Shown piece by piece: positions 1 to 8,812 of a DNA stretch of 64,000 nucleotides (position 1 is the stretch's first letter; each line of letters opens with the position of its first letter). The translations under genes were made by a program, and so were the position numbers. A model generated the notes under the pieces. The model saw nothing but the letters and a program-made list of their open reading frames with translations. It did no database searches and was not told the origin of the DNA. Origin of the DNA: Opitutia bacterium (GTDB lineage Bacteria > Verrucomicrobiota > Verrucomicrobiia > Opitutales > UBA953); the NCBI GenBank assembly GCA_003569165.1, contig BGOI01000004.1, positions 36,046-100,045 of the forward strand. The letters are read 5' to 3'.

Positions 1-1150
1 TGTGCGGTGCCGCCTTGATGCCGAGCGTCCCGGCGAGTTCTTCGTCGACGACCTTGCTTAAGGCTTCATCGGACAAAGCGGCCAGATCAGGTCGGCGGGC
101 GCCGCCGATGAAACAGCAGAGCAGGGCGTGGCCTGCGGGTGCGCGGGCCGGCAGGACCGACGTCGGGAAGAGGCAGCCGAGGACGTCGCGTTTCTCGGCA
201 CCTGGTGTGAGGTAGCCAAAGCCGTCTAGTGGATGCGGGACATCGGCGAGGGCATAGCCACGGGCGACGACAGTTACGGCTGGCACGGACGCGTTTTCCC
301 AGTCGCGCAACATGCGGGTGACGGACTCGTCGAAGGGGAGGGAAGCCCAATGCCAATGGGGTGCGGTGACGATCAGGTGTTTAGCGCAGGCGCCTTCCTC
401 GATGCCGTCGGCATTCCGCCAGGCGACGTTCCATCCTTTGGCGTCGCGGCGGATCTGCGTGGCGACGCTGCGGAGGTGCACATTTTCTTCGCCGATTGTC
501 GCCGCCATCGCGTCGGCCAGCTGCTGCATTCCGTGAGGAAATCCGACGACTTTACGCGTCACCTTGGGTGCGCGCCGCAGGCCACGGAGTACGGAGCCGT
601 ATTCTTGTTCGAGGGCGTGGATACGAGGGAAGCATTCCGCCATCACCAGTTTCGATGGGTCTCCCGCATGGACGCCATTGACTACCGGATCCATGAGCAT
701 TGCAGCCGCCTCGGGGCCGAAGCGCCGGGAAGCAAATCCCTCGACGGTCTCGCCCACTGTTCCGCCCTTCGTTCGGAAGGGTTCGGAAAGTAGGCGGATT
801 TTTCCGGACCAGCTCAGGAGGCTGGATGTGAGGATTGCGAGTGGGTTGCCGCCGAAGCCATGGAGTTTTCCGTGGGCGTAGATGAAGCGCTTGGCGGCCC
901 GCATATCGGCGGTTTGCGTGGCCTCAGCCAAGCCATACGCAGCGAGCAAGGCCTCGTCGCCTTCACCTTCGAGCTGGAGCGTATTGGGGCCAGTCTCCAC
1001 CAGCCAGCCGCCTTCGCGGATCGTCCGGATGGATCCGCCGACTCGGGCGGCGGGCTCGATCACCTTCACCTTCGCACCGGCACGGGTCATGGCGTTGGCG
1101 ACGGCCAATCCGGCTGGTCCGGCTCCGAGTATGACTGCGTCGAGCACCAT
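1..1150 (-). CDS. hemY: Protoporphyrinogen oxidase, FAD-dependent (3' part beyond window edge)
   Basis: Reading back from an ATG at 1150, one frame stays open to base 1, giving about 383 residues without the C-terminus. The N-terminus has the Rossmann FAD-binding signature (GAGPAG, residues 9-14), followed by GGSIRT and a WLVETGPNTLQ segment at about residues 37-60, as in oxygen-dependent protoporphyrinogen oxidases, which convert protoporphyrinogen IX to protoporphyrin IX in heme synthesis. Family members are roughly 450-480 residues, so some 80-100 are missing. Other flavin amine-oxidase-fold enzymes share the N-terminal motif, but the following segment favours this family. It is divergently oriented to the gene at 1217, and a promoter-like element places +1 on the A of the ATG. 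Other heme genes are not in view. Confidence 0.82.
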   Translation of the reverse strand, partial: MVLDAVILGAGPAGLAVANAMTRAGAKVKVIEPAARVGGSIRTIREGGWLVETGPNTLQLEGEGDEALLAAYGLAEATQTADMRAAKRFIYAHGKLHGFGGNPLAILTSSLLSWSGKIRLLSEPFRTKGGTVGETVEGFASRRFGPEAAAMLMDPVVNGVHAGDPSKLVMAECFPRIHALEQEYGSVLRGLRRAPKVTRKVVGFPHGMQQLADAMAATIGEENVHLRSVATQIRRDAKGWNVAWRNADGIEEGACAKHLIVTAPHWHWASLPFDESVTRMLRDWENASVPAVTVVARGYALADVPHPLDGFGYLTPGAEKRDVLGCLFPTSVLPARAPAGHALLCCFIGGARRPDLAALSDEALSKVVDEELAGTLGIKAAPH

Positions 1151-1186
1151 GGCTCCATTATCAAGGGCGAACGATAGGGTTGGCAA
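1150..1186 (-). promoter_or_regulatory. Candidate sigma-70 promoter of hemY, positioned for a leaderless mRNA
   Basis: On the minus strand TTGCCA (1186-1181) is followed after 18 bases by GATAAT (1162-1157), which matches the -10 consensus in five of six positions. The -10 element ends six bases before the ATG, so the usual start distance puts +1 at base 1150, the A of the ATG. No Shine-Dalgarno sequence is visible. Transcript start is inferred. Confidence 0.5.
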
Positions 1187-1216
1187 CCCTGCGTCCTTGC
1201 GACTGTCTATTCACCC

Positions 1217-2227
1217 ATGAGGGCCTTGCTGCTTCTGCTTCTAACCGCCTCGTGCCTGGCGGACACCGTCACGATGAAGGACGGCACTTTCTTAAAAGGA
1301 CGCATCGAGCGCATCGCCTCCGGCGTGCTCGAGATGCGCGTGCCATCACTAGGCGAGGCCAATGTGCAGCGCCTGCAGTTGGCACTGGTCGAATCATTTG
1401 TCACTGATGATGCCGTGCTGGTTAGCTCCGGCGGCGTGGTGTCACGCGGCCCAGCTAACGCCGCCGGCGGCCGCGTGGCTTCACAAGGCGGGGTGGAGAC
1501 CAGTCCGCTGGACGTCGCCTTGGAGCTATGGCGCGATCCGTCTCTGCGCCCCGCGGACATCGCCGGGGCCCGCCAATGGACCACGCAAGCCGACGTGGAT
1601 ATCTCAGGTCGGAATGGAGTCGTGATGGGGTCAGGCTTCAGCGCCGGCTTTTCGGCCAAGGGCGTGACCAAGGCTAACACCGTGATCGCCGGCGTGCGGC
1701 TTTTGCGCGCCGAGTCGGGCAATTTGGCTTCCGCCGATGACCTTCATGCCACGGTTTCCTATGAGACCAATCCTACGGACGTCGTCTTCTGGTACGCGCG
1801 CAGTGATACCGGTTATGATAATGCCCGCCTGATCGACTTCTTCTCCGTGAACGCGGCCGGTTGGGGCTTCCGCTTACATACCGATGGCAAGGGCAAGCTC
1901 GACGCACGGCTCGGTCTGGCGCACCGCTTCGAACGGTACGCTTCGCCAAGCCAATCTTCCTTGGCGGCGCCTTCGGCGGATATCGGACTAGTCTTCTCGC
2001 GAGAGCTCGGATGGGCGGTCTGGGACACTTCGCTCAATTTCGTGCCCTCGTTCCTGACGACCGGTGACTTCTACGTCCGTCACGAGACGAGTCTCAATGT
2101 GCTGCGGAACGCCGGGCCGCTTTCTTTGAGAGTGGGGGTGTCTAACGACTACAGGTCCAAACCCCTCCCAACCCAAGTGAAGACGGATACTTCCTATTTC
2201 CTACGGACGACCTATGTCTGGAAGTGA
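1217..2227 (+). CDS. DUF481-like outer-membrane beta-barrel protein
   Basis: The 336-residue product begins with a short hydrophobic Sec signal peptide (about residues 1-16, Leu-rich). Residues 17-60 form a small beta domain with the phrases MKDGTFLKG and VLEMRVPSL, typical of proteins that carry an SH3-like segment before a barrel. The second half has alternating polar and aromatic strands and ends in Trp-Lys after a Tyr-Val, consistent with a barrel C-terminus. This resembles the DUF481 (YdiY-like) family; its function is not known. It is transcribed away from hemY and separated from glnN by 139 bases. The start at 1217 puts the signal peptide at residue 1. Substrate or partner cannot be predicted. 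Confidence 0.6.
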   Translation: MRALLLLLLTASCLADTVTMKDGTFLKGRIERIASGVLEMRVPSLGEANVQRLQLALVESFVTDDAVLVSSGGVVSRGPANAAGGRVASQGGVETSPLDVALELWRDPSLRPADIAGARQWTTQADVDISGRNGVVMGSGFSAGFSAKGVTKANTVIAGVRLLRAESGNLASADDLHATVSYETNPTDVVFWYARSDTGYDNARLIDFFSVNAAGWGFRLHTDGKGKLDARLGLAHRFERYASPSQSSLAAPSADIGLVFSRELGWAVWDTSLNFVPSFLTTGDFYVRHETSLNVLRNAGPLSLRVGVSNDYRSKPLPTQVKTDTSYFLRTTYVWK

Positions 2228-2307
2228 GCAGGGCGGGTTTGTCTAAAAACAGGCACAATTGCTTAAAAAAGCACAAAACCCCCTGTGAATGGTTACCTAT
2301 TGAACCG

Positions 2308-2323
2308 TGGCACAGTGGGTGCT
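2308..2323 (+). promoter_or_regulatory. Candidate sigma-54 (RpoN) promoter of glnN
   Basis: The element TGGCAC followed by five bases and GTGCT matches the RpoN consensus TGGCAC-N5-TTGCT at all positions but one, with the invariant GG and GC dinucleotides at the correct 10-base separation. It lies 44 bases upstream of the glnN ATG, putting +1 near 2335. Nitrogen-responsive RpoN control of glutamine synthetase is established in many bacteria; here it is inferred. No clear NtrC site was recognised upstream. Confidence 0.55.
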
Positions 2324-2366
2324 TTGAAATTGTTGGTAATTAAACACCTTTCCAATCCCCCAATCA

Positions 2367-4523
2367 ATGAGCACCAACCCAGCCCGCCGCAACGCCATCG
2401 AGGCGATTGCTTCTCAGCCTCGCCTCCAGGGCAGCTTCGACTTCCGCAATGAGAAGATCGATCTGATCTACGGCCAGAATGTCTTCTCCCTCGATAAGAT
2501 GGAGAAGCGCCTCCCGAAGGAAGTCTTCAAGTCCCTCAAGGCCAGCATCGAAGCCGGTATCAAGCTTGATGCCGCTGCCGCCGACGTCGTCGCCGCCGCC
2601 ATCAAGGATTGGGCGCTCGAGTGCGGTGCAACGCACTACGCTCACGTCTTCTATCCGCTCACCGGCTTCACCGCCGAGAAGCATGACACCTTCTTCGAGC
2701 CTAACGGCAACGGCACCCTCGCCCAGTTCTCCGGTAAGGCGCTGATCCAGGCCGAACCCGACGCCTCCTCCTTCCCGAACGGCGGTCTCCGCTCCACCTT
2801 CGAAGCTCGTGGTTACACCGCTTGGGACGTCACCTCCCCGGCCTATATCTTCGACACCGAGAACGGTTCGACGCTCTGCATCCCGACCGCCTTCGTGTCG
2901 TGGAAGGGTGAAGCCCTCGATAAGAAGACCCCGCTCCTCCGCTCGATGGCTGCCGTCAACAAGGCCGCCACCCGCGTGCTCGCGCTCTTCGGTAAGAAGC
3001 ACGGTTACATCTCCGCGTCATGCGGCCCGGAGCAGGAGTACTTCCTGATTGACTCGCGCCTCTTCCATCTCCGTCCCGACCTCTACACCTGTGGTCGCTC
3101 CCTCTTCGGCGCCAAGCCGGCCAAGGGTCAGGAATTCGAAGACCAGTACTTCGGCACCATCCCTGATCGCGTGCTCGCCTGCATGATGGAAACCGAACGC
3201 GAGTGCTTCAAACTCGGTATCCCGATCAAGACCCGCCACAATGAAGTCGCTCCGGCCCAGTACGAAGTGGCTCCGATCTACGAATCCGCCAACGTCGCGC
3301 ACGATCACCAGATGCTCACGATGACGCTGCTCCGCCGCGTCGCTACCAAGCACGGTTTCGTCTGCCTCCTCGCCGAGAAGCCTTTCGCGGGCGTCAACGG
3401 CTCCGGCAAGCACGTCAACTGGTCCATCGGTGGTGCCGGTGTCGGCAACCTCCTCGAGCCCGGCCATAACCCGCACGAGAACGCCCAGTTCCTCACCTTC
3501 TGCGCCGCAGTGGTCCGCGCTGTCGACCTTCACCAAGGCCTGCTCCGCGCTTCCGTCGCTTCGGCCGGCAACGACCATCGCCTCGGCGCCAACGAAGCTC
3601 CTCCTGCCATCATCTCGATCTACCTGGGCGACATGCTCAACGAAGTCATCGAACAGGTGAAGAAGAGCGGCTCTGCTTCGTCCTCACGCAAGGGTGGTCA
3701 CATGACCCTCGGCGTCGACACGCTGCCCGTTCTCCCGAAGGACGCCGGTGACCGTAATCGCACGAGCCCGTTCGCCTTCACCGGTAACAAGTTCGAGTTC
3801 CGTGCCGTGGGCTCCGCCTTCTCGGTCGCCGGCCCCCTGACCGTGCTCAACACGATTATGGCCGACTCGCTCGATAAGCTCGCTGACGAACTCGCCGCCG
3901 CGCTCAAGAAGAACTCCGACTTCAACTCCGCGCTCCAGAGCGTTCTCAAGGATATCCTCACCAAGCACGGCCGAATCATCTTCAACGGTAACGGCTACTC
4001 GGAAGAGTGGCACAAGGAAGCCGCCAAGCGCGGTCTCAAGAACCTCCGTACGACCCCCGATGCGCTCCCCGAGATCATCTCCAAGTCGTCAATCGAGGTG
4101 TTTGAGCGCCAGGGCGTCCTCTCCAAGTCGGAACTCGAATCCCGCGAAGAGATCTACACGCACTCCTACGTGCTTGCGATCAACACTGAGTCGAAGCTCG
4201 TGTCCGAAATCGCCAAGACCCTGCTCCTCCCAGCCGCCCTCAAGTTCGCCGCTGACCTGACCCCGGTCGCGTTGACCAAGTCTGGCGGTAAGCTCCGCAG
4301 GGAAGTCATCGTCCAAGCCGACGCGCTCGCCGCCGCCATCGATGCCCTCGATGCCGCCCGCGACGTCAGCAAGTCCGACACGCACGCCCAAGCCAAGCAC
4401 TCCTGCGACAAGGTCCTCCCGGCCATGCTCAAGGTTCGTACCGCCGCCGACTCCCTCGAAGAGATTGTCGCCGACGAATACTGGCCGTTACCGTCCTACC
4501 AGGAGCTGCTGTTCCTCCGCTAA
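2367..4523 (+). CDS. glnN: Glutamine synthetase type III
   Basis: The 718-residue product has the size and N-terminal block of GSIII enzymes ([14 protein letters not shown] near residue 90, then an HDTFFEP segment) and the nucleotide/ammonia-site stretch [12 protein letters not shown] near residues 341-352. It makes glutamine from glutamate, ammonia and ATP in the cytoplasm. GSIII is much longer than GSI (about 470 residues) and is frequent in Bacteroidetes, cyanobacteria and Verrucomicrobia. The start at 2367 has no Shine-Dalgarno sequence (the upstream bases are CT-rich). A sigma-54-like promoter lies upstream and a strong intrinsic terminator downstream, so the gene looks monocistronic. 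No adenylylation or PII gene is nearby. Confidence 0.97.
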   Translation: MSTNPARRNAIEAIASQPRLQGSFDFRNEKIDLIYGQNVFSLDKMEKRLPKEVFKSLKASIEAGIKLDAAAADVVAAAIKDWALECGATHYAHVFYPLTGFTAEKHDTFFEPNGNGTLAQFSGKALIQAEPDASSFPNGGLRSTFEARGYTAWDVTSPAYIFDTENGSTLCIPTAFVSWKGEALDKKTPLLRSMAAVNKAATRVLALFGKKHGYISASCGPEQEYFLIDSRLFHLRPDLYTCGRSLFGAKPAKGQEFEDQYFGTIPDRVLACMMETERECFKLGIPIKTRHNEVAPAQYEVAPIYESANVAHDHQMLTMTLLRRVATKHGFVCLLAEKPFAGVNGSGKHVNWSIGGAGVGNLLEPGHNPHENAQFLTFCAAVVRAVDLHQGLLRASVASAGNDHRLGANEAPPAIISIYLGDMLNEVIEQVKKSGSASSSRKGGHMTLGVDTLPVLPKDAGDRNRTSPFAFTGNKFEFRAVGSAFSVAGPLTVLNTIMADSLDKLADELAAALKKNSDFNSALQSVLKDILTKHGRIIFNGNGYSEEWHKEAAKRGLKNLRTTPDALPEIISKSSIEVFERQGVLSKSELESREEIYTHSYVLAINTESKLVSEIAKTLLLPAALKFAADLTPVALTKSGGKLRREVIVQADALAAAIDALDAARDVSKSDTHAQAKHSCDKVLPAMLKVRTAADSLEEIVADEYWPLPSYQELLFLR

Positions 4524-4547
4524 GCCTCACCGGCTTTGCCGAGACCA

Positions 4548-4580
4548 AGGGCCGAACCTCCGGGTTTGGCCCTTTTTGTT
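4548..4580 (+). terminator. Intrinsic terminator of glnN
   Basis: An 11-base-pair stem (4548-4558 with 4563-4573, one G-T pair) closes a TCCG tetraloop and is followed directly by TTTTGTT. It sits 24 bases after the glnN stop. Confidence 0.9.
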
Positions 4581-4611
4581 GTCCGGTCCGGGCGGGGACC
4601 CCACCAAAGCA

Positions 4612-4638
4612 GAAGGCCCGTCGCGATAACGGGCCTTC
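4612..4638 (-). terminator. Hairpin at the 3' end of rpsU
   Basis: A perfect 10-base-pair inverted repeat (4612-4621 with 4629-4638, seven-base loop) lies 24 bases beyond the rpsU stop on the minus strand. There is no good U-tract, so it may act as a transcript-stabilising end or a weak terminator facing the glnN terminator. Confidence 0.6.
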
Positions 4639-4662
4639 GGGTGCTTGGTTCAGGACGTGCGC

Positions 4663-4863
4663 TTAGACGTTGTCCCACTTCTTGCGCAGGTAGGCGCCGA
4701 ATTTCTTGACCTTCTTCTTGCGACGGCGGCGTTCGGCCGGCTTCTCGAAGCCTCGCTTGGCACGGGCGTCCTTGATGATGCCTTCGCGGTCGATCTTCTT
4801 CTTGAGGCGGCGGAGAGCCTTGTCGACGGTCTCGCCTTTGCGGATCTTGATTTCTACGGACAT
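4663..4863 (-). CDS. rpsU: 30S ribosomal protein S21
   Basis: The 66-residue basic protein starts MSVEIKIRKGETVDKALRR and continues into the Arg/Lys-rich ERRRRKKKVKKFGAYLRKK tail, the hallmark of bS21, which binds the 30S platform next to the anti-Shine-Dalgarno end of 16S rRNA. A longer reading with 20 extra N-terminal residues is open, but the ATG at 4863 gives the family-standard N-terminus. The gene stands alone, convergent with glnN. A promoter-like TTGACG/TTCTTT pair lies just upstream. An S21 gene in an organism with few Shine-Dalgarno starts is notable because S21 contacts that rRNA region. Confidence 0.95.
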   Translation of the reverse strand: MSVEIKIRKGETVDKALRRLKKKIDREGIIKDARAKRGFEKPAERRRRKKKVKKFGAYLRKKWDNV

Positions 4864-4882
4864 GTGAGCGTTTGGAGGGTCG

Positions 4883-4911
4883 AAAGAACAAGGGGGGAGG
4901 CCTTTCGTCAA
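4883..4911 (-). promoter_or_regulatory. Candidate promoter of rpsU
   Basis: On the minus strand TTGACG (4911-4906) and TTCTTT (4888-4883) are separated by 17 bases. The -35 matches consensus in five of six positions; the -10 is weak. Predicted +1 is near 4876, leaving a leader of about 13 bases before the ATG at 4863. Confidence 0.45.
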
Positions 4912-5016
4912 CCCCGAAACCAAGGGTATTTAAAGCCGTGAATAAGTGGGCCTCCTGGAGGGCACTAGACGCTTGCGGCGGGGGTAGGGCAGGGCAATCG
5001 TGCGGTTCACCCCTCG

Positions 5017-8000
5017 ATGTACCTCAAGGAAATCGTCGCCAACGGATTCAAAAGCTTCGCCGACCGGACCCGCATCGAGCTCCGTCCCGGGGTCACGGCC
5101 GTGGTCGGACCCAATGGTTGCGGCAAGTCCAACATCGTCGACGCCATCCGCTGGGTCCTGGGCGAACAGTCCGCCAAGTCCCTCCGCGCCCCGGCGATGC
5201 AGGACGTCATCTTCGCAGGCACCGACCGTCGCAAGCCTCTCCCGCAGTGCGAGGTCGAGCTGATCTTCGCTGATTGCGAAAAGGAACTGGGTACGGCCTT
5301 CGCCGAAGTCTCGGTCATGCGTCGCCTTCACCGCGAAGGCGCGAGCGACTATTTCATCAACGGTAAGCCGTCCCGCCTGAAGGACATTCAGCGACTTTTC
5401 ATGGATACCGGTATCGGCCGCATGTCCTACTCGTTCATGGTGCAGGGCCAGATCGACCAGATCCTTTCCGCTAATCCCTCCGAGCGCCGCTACCTCTTCG
5501 AAGAAGCCGCCGGCATCACGCGCTACAAGGCCCAACGGCGCGAAGCCCTCAATAAGCTTGGCGGCGTCGACACCAATCTTGCGCGCATCACCGACGTCGT
5601 CAGCGAAGTAGGACGTCAGATTGCCACGCTCCGCCGTCAGGCTGCCAAGGCTCTCCGCTTCCGTCGCCTGCGTCACCGCTTCACGCACCTCGACCTCGCC
5701 TGGCACGCCAAGCAGTTCGGTGACCGTCGCACCCAGGTTGCCGCGCTCGAGACCAGCGCCACCGCCTGTCGCGGCCAGGTCGTCGCACTGACCGACGGCC
5801 TGCGCGACCGTGAGGCCGCACTGCTGCAGATGCGTGCCCGCCGCACTGAACTGGCTGAGCAGGTCCAGCTCGCGCAGCAGGCTCTGTTCGAACTCCGCAC
5901 CGCGCGCGAGAACGCCGAGAACGAGGCCCGCACTTCTGATCTACGCTCGGACGACCTTTCATCCCGTCTCCGTGAAGTCCGCCGCGAAGCCCAGGAAACG
6001 GAGCTCTCGCTCGCCGAATACGAGATGCGTCTCCGCGGTAGCTCCGACGCCAAGTCGACTGCCGCCGGTTCCGTTTCCGCCACCGACGCCGCCTACCGCG
6101 AGAAGACCGCGCAAGTCGAAGAAGTCGCCCGCCAGGTCGTCGAGGCGGAGAACCTTCTTCGTCGCGCCCGCCAGGACATCCTAATCGCCGAAGGCGAGAT
6201 GACCCGTGCCCGTGGCGACGTCACCAATCTTGAAGTCGATCTGCGTGGTTACCAGTCTCGGCATGTCGACCTCTCCGCTTCCCTCAGCCAGGCGAAGCAG
6301 GAGCGCGAAGCGCTCGAACGCCGCGTCACCGAGTGCGGCGCCGTCGTCACGACCCGCCATGGCGAACTCCTGGCGGCCCGTACGGCCGAACAGGAAGCCA
6401 CCGAGAAGGGTCGCGACTTGCTGAACGATTTCCGCGCGCTCCAGCAGACGATCTCCGAGCAGGATCGTAAGGTTGCCAAACTTTCCGCCCAGCTCGGCCT
6501 GCTCGAGCAGATGCAGTCGCGCCTCGAAGGCTTCTCCGAGGCGGCTAAAGCCGTCCTCCGCGGTGAATTCTCCGAAGAGCTCCGCTCGGGCAAGGCTTCC
6601 GCCCTCGCTGACCTTGTCACGGTCGTCGACATCTCCGCCGCGGCCGCGCTCGAGAACATTCTGGGCGCCGCTTCTGAAGCCGTCGCCCTCGACTCCGCCG
6701 AATTCCTGCCGGGCATCGTGGCCAAGATGGGCGAACGCCAGCTGGGCCGGGCGGTCTTCCAAGTCGAAGCTCCGCCGGCTTCCCGCTCCGGTTCCGCCGC
6801 TCCCGGCTGGCTCCGTCCCGCCACCTCCGCCGTACAGGCGAAGTCTCCGGACCACGCCCGACTCGTCGCCAATCTTTTTGACGGATGCTACGTCTGCCCG
6901 TCCCTCGGCGATTTCATCAGCTGGTGGCGCGCTAACCCGGGATTCGAGTTTTTCCTCGTTGCGACGACCGAAGGAGACCTCGTCGACCGCCGCGGCCTCG
7001 TCTACGCCGGCAAGCCTCGTAAGGCCGCCGCTAACGCCGGTTCAGGCGTCTTTTCCCGCGAAAGCGAAATTCGTTCCGTCCGCGCCAGCCTTGAGTCTGA
7101 GAACGACCAGCTGACGACGCTCAACGAGAAGGCTCTCGGCATCCAGTCTGCGATGGACGCCAACGAGCTCGACGTCTCGGCCGCCCGCGACGCCACGCAG
7201 TTCGCCGCGCAGGAACTTTCCGTCGCCCAGGCCGATGAGCGCTCCGCTCGCCAGGTCCTTACCACTGCTGATGACCGTATCGGCCGCGAAGAGCGCCAGC
7301 TGGCCGAGATCGATAACTCGAAGTCGGAAGCCCTGCAGCGTCGCGACCGCGCTCAGGTCACCCTCACCGCCAAGGACGCCCAGGTCGCCGAGCTCCGTGC
7401 GACGATTACTTCTGGCGAAGTCCAGCTTGAGTCTTCGCGCGCCGAATCTGACCTCCGCCGCAACGCCTTGGGTGAAGCTCGCCTCGCTCACGCCGAACAG
7501 CGTCAGCGCCTCGAACTCGTCGGCCGCGAACTGGCCGACCTCGAATCGCGCCGTGCCGAAGCCGTCGCGCGTTTGAATTCACGTCGGATCGAGGCCCAGC
7601 AGAACGAAAAACTCATCGGCGAGCTTAAGGCCCAGGCCGCCACCGCCCGCGAGACTTCCGCCCGTCTCGCCGGCGAAATCGAGACCGCCAACTCCGGACT
7701 CAACGAAGTACGAGGCTCCCTCAGCGAGACTGATGCGGCCGTCGAATCGGAAGACCGTGTACTTTCGGTCGACCGCGACCGCCTGCGTGTTGCCGACACC
7801 CGCCTCAAGGGCCTTGAAGTCTCTCTTGCTGAACAGTCTTCACAGTGCGGCTTCATCGTCGAGAAGGTGCAGTCCGACCATCAGCTCGATGTCGTCGAAG
7901 TGGACTGGCGCTTGCAACTCTGGCTCTCCGACGGCGAACCTGAAGGTATTTCCAGCTTCGACGACCTCGAGGAGACCGATGAAGAAGGCTCCCGCCCGGC

Positions 8001-8769
8001 CCCGAAGGCCGTTGTCCGCCGAGGCGAACCGACCGCCGAAGACCTCACTTCGATGGAGTCCGCCGATTGGCCGCCCCTCGTCCGCGAGATCGCTGAACTG
8101 CGCGACCGCATGGCCGGCATGGGCTCCGTGAACCTTGTCGCCGTCGAGGAGTATTCCTCCCTGCGTGACCGCCACGACTTCCTCACCAAGCAGAGCGATG
8201 ACCTTTGGAAGGCTAAGGAAGAACTCACCAAGGCAATCGAGGAGCTCAACCAGACCTCGCTCAAGCTCTTCACTGACACCTTCGAACAGGTACGTAAGAA
8301 CTTCAAGTTCACCTTCGAGCGCCTCTTCGTCGGCGGCACGGCTGACCTCACGATGGTCCAGGCCGAGGATCCGCTCGAGAGCGGCATTGAAATCATCGCC
8401 CAGCCCCCGGGCACCAAGCTGCGCGGCATCTCGCTGCTTTCTGGCGGCCAGCGGACCATGACCGCCGTCGCGTTGCTCTTCGCCATCTACATGGTGAAGC
8501 CTTCGCCGCTGTGCGTGCTCGATGAGCTCGACGCGCCGCTCGATGACGCCAACGTGAACCGCTTCACGGACATCATCCGCGAGTTCACCCGTTTCTCCCA
8601 GTTCCTGGTGATCACCCATAATAAGCGCACCGTCTCCGCGGCCGACGCTATCTTCGGGGCGACCATGCAGGAGAAGGGTGTTACGCGCCTGTTCTCGATG
8701 CGCTTCAATAAGGAACGCGATGAGGCCGAGCCGAACCAGCCGGGTGGCGGGTTCACGATGGCCCGCTGA
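5017..8769 (+). CDS. smc: Chromosome segregation ATPase SMC
   Basis: The 1250-residue product has the SMC architecture: N-terminal ATPase half with Walker A GPNGCGKSN (about residues 31-39), a long coiled coil, a hinge at about 510-690, a return coil, and the C-terminal half with signature LSGGQRTMTA (about 1141) and Walker B PLCVLDELDAPLDD (about 1165). SMC dimers compact and separate sister chromosomes with ScpA and ScpB, neither of which is in this window. An acidic insertion lies near residues 985-1000, before the C-terminal head. The ATG at 5017 gives the canonical MYLKEIVANGFKSFAD start; no Shine-Dalgarno is visible. The next gene begins 43 bases downstream. Confidence 0.96.
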   Translation: MYLKEIVANGFKSFADRTRIELRPGVTAVVGPNGCGKSNIVDAIRWVLGEQSAKSLRAPAMQDVIFAGTDRRKPLPQCEVELIFADCEKELGTAFAEVSVMRRLHREGASDYFINGKPSRLKDIQRLFMDTGIGRMSYSFMVQGQIDQILSANPSERRYLFEEAAGITRYKAQRREALNKLGGVDTNLARITDVVSEVGRQIATLRRQAAKALRFRRLRHRFTHLDLAWHAKQFGDRRTQVAALETSATACRGQVVALTDGLRDREAALLQMRARRTELAEQVQLAQQALFELRTARENAENEARTSDLRSDDLSSRLREVRREAQETELSLAEYEMRLRGSSDAKSTAAGSVSATDAAYREKTAQVEEVARQVVEAENLLRRARQDILIAEGEMTRARGDVTNLEVDLRGYQSRHVDLSASLSQAKQEREALERRVTECGAVVTTRHGELLAARTAEQEATEKGRDLLNDFRALQQTISEQDRKVAKLSAQLGLLEQMQSRLEGFSEAAKAVLRGEFSEELRSGKASALADLVTVVDISAAAALENILGAASEAVALDSAEFLPGIVAKMGERQLGRAVFQVEAPPASRSGSAAPGWLRPATSAVQAKSPDHARLVANLFDGCYVCPSLGDFISWWRANPGFEFFLVATTEGDLVDRRGLVYAGKPRKAAANAGSGVFSRESEIRSVRASLESENDQLTTLNEKALGIQSAMDANELDVSAARDATQFAAQELSVAQADERSARQVLTTADDRIGREERQLAEIDNSKSEALQRRDRAQVTLTAKDAQVAELRATITSGEVQLESSRAESDLRRNALGEARLAHAEQRQRLELVGRELADLESRRAEAVARLNSRRIEAQQNEKLIGELKAQAATARETSARLAGEIETANSGLNEVRGSLSETDAAVESEDRVLSVDRDRLRVADTRLKGLEVSLAEQSSQCGFIVEKVQSDHQLDVVEVDWRLQLWLSDGEPEGISSFDDLEETDEEGSRPAPKAVVRRGEPTAEDLTSMESADWPPLVREIAELRDRMAGMGSVNLVAVEEYSSLRDRHDFLTKQSDDLWKAKEELTKAIEELNQTSLKLFTDTFEQVRKNFKFTFERLFVGGTADLTMVQAEDPLESGIEIIAQPPGTKLRGISLLSGGQRTMTAVALLFAIYMVKPSPLCVLDELDAPLDDANVNRFTDIIREFTRFSQFLVITHNKRTVSAADAIFGATMQEKGVTRLFSMRFNKERDEAEPNQPGGGFTMAR

Positions 8770-8775
8770 GGTCGC

Positions 8776-8803
8776 TTGCTTTGGGCGGCCTGAGGGGTAG
8801 GAT
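8776..8803 (+). promoter_or_regulatory. Candidate promoter of the HtrA-like gene
   Basis: TTGCTT (8776-8781), a 16-base spacer and TAGGAT (8798-8803) give a predicted +1 near 8810, only about three bases before the ATG at 8813. The GGAG at 8807-8810 would then mostly lie outside the mRNA. Alternatively the gene is read through from smc and that GGAG is its ribosome-binding site. Confidence 0.4.
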
Positions 8804-8812
8804 GACGGAGTC

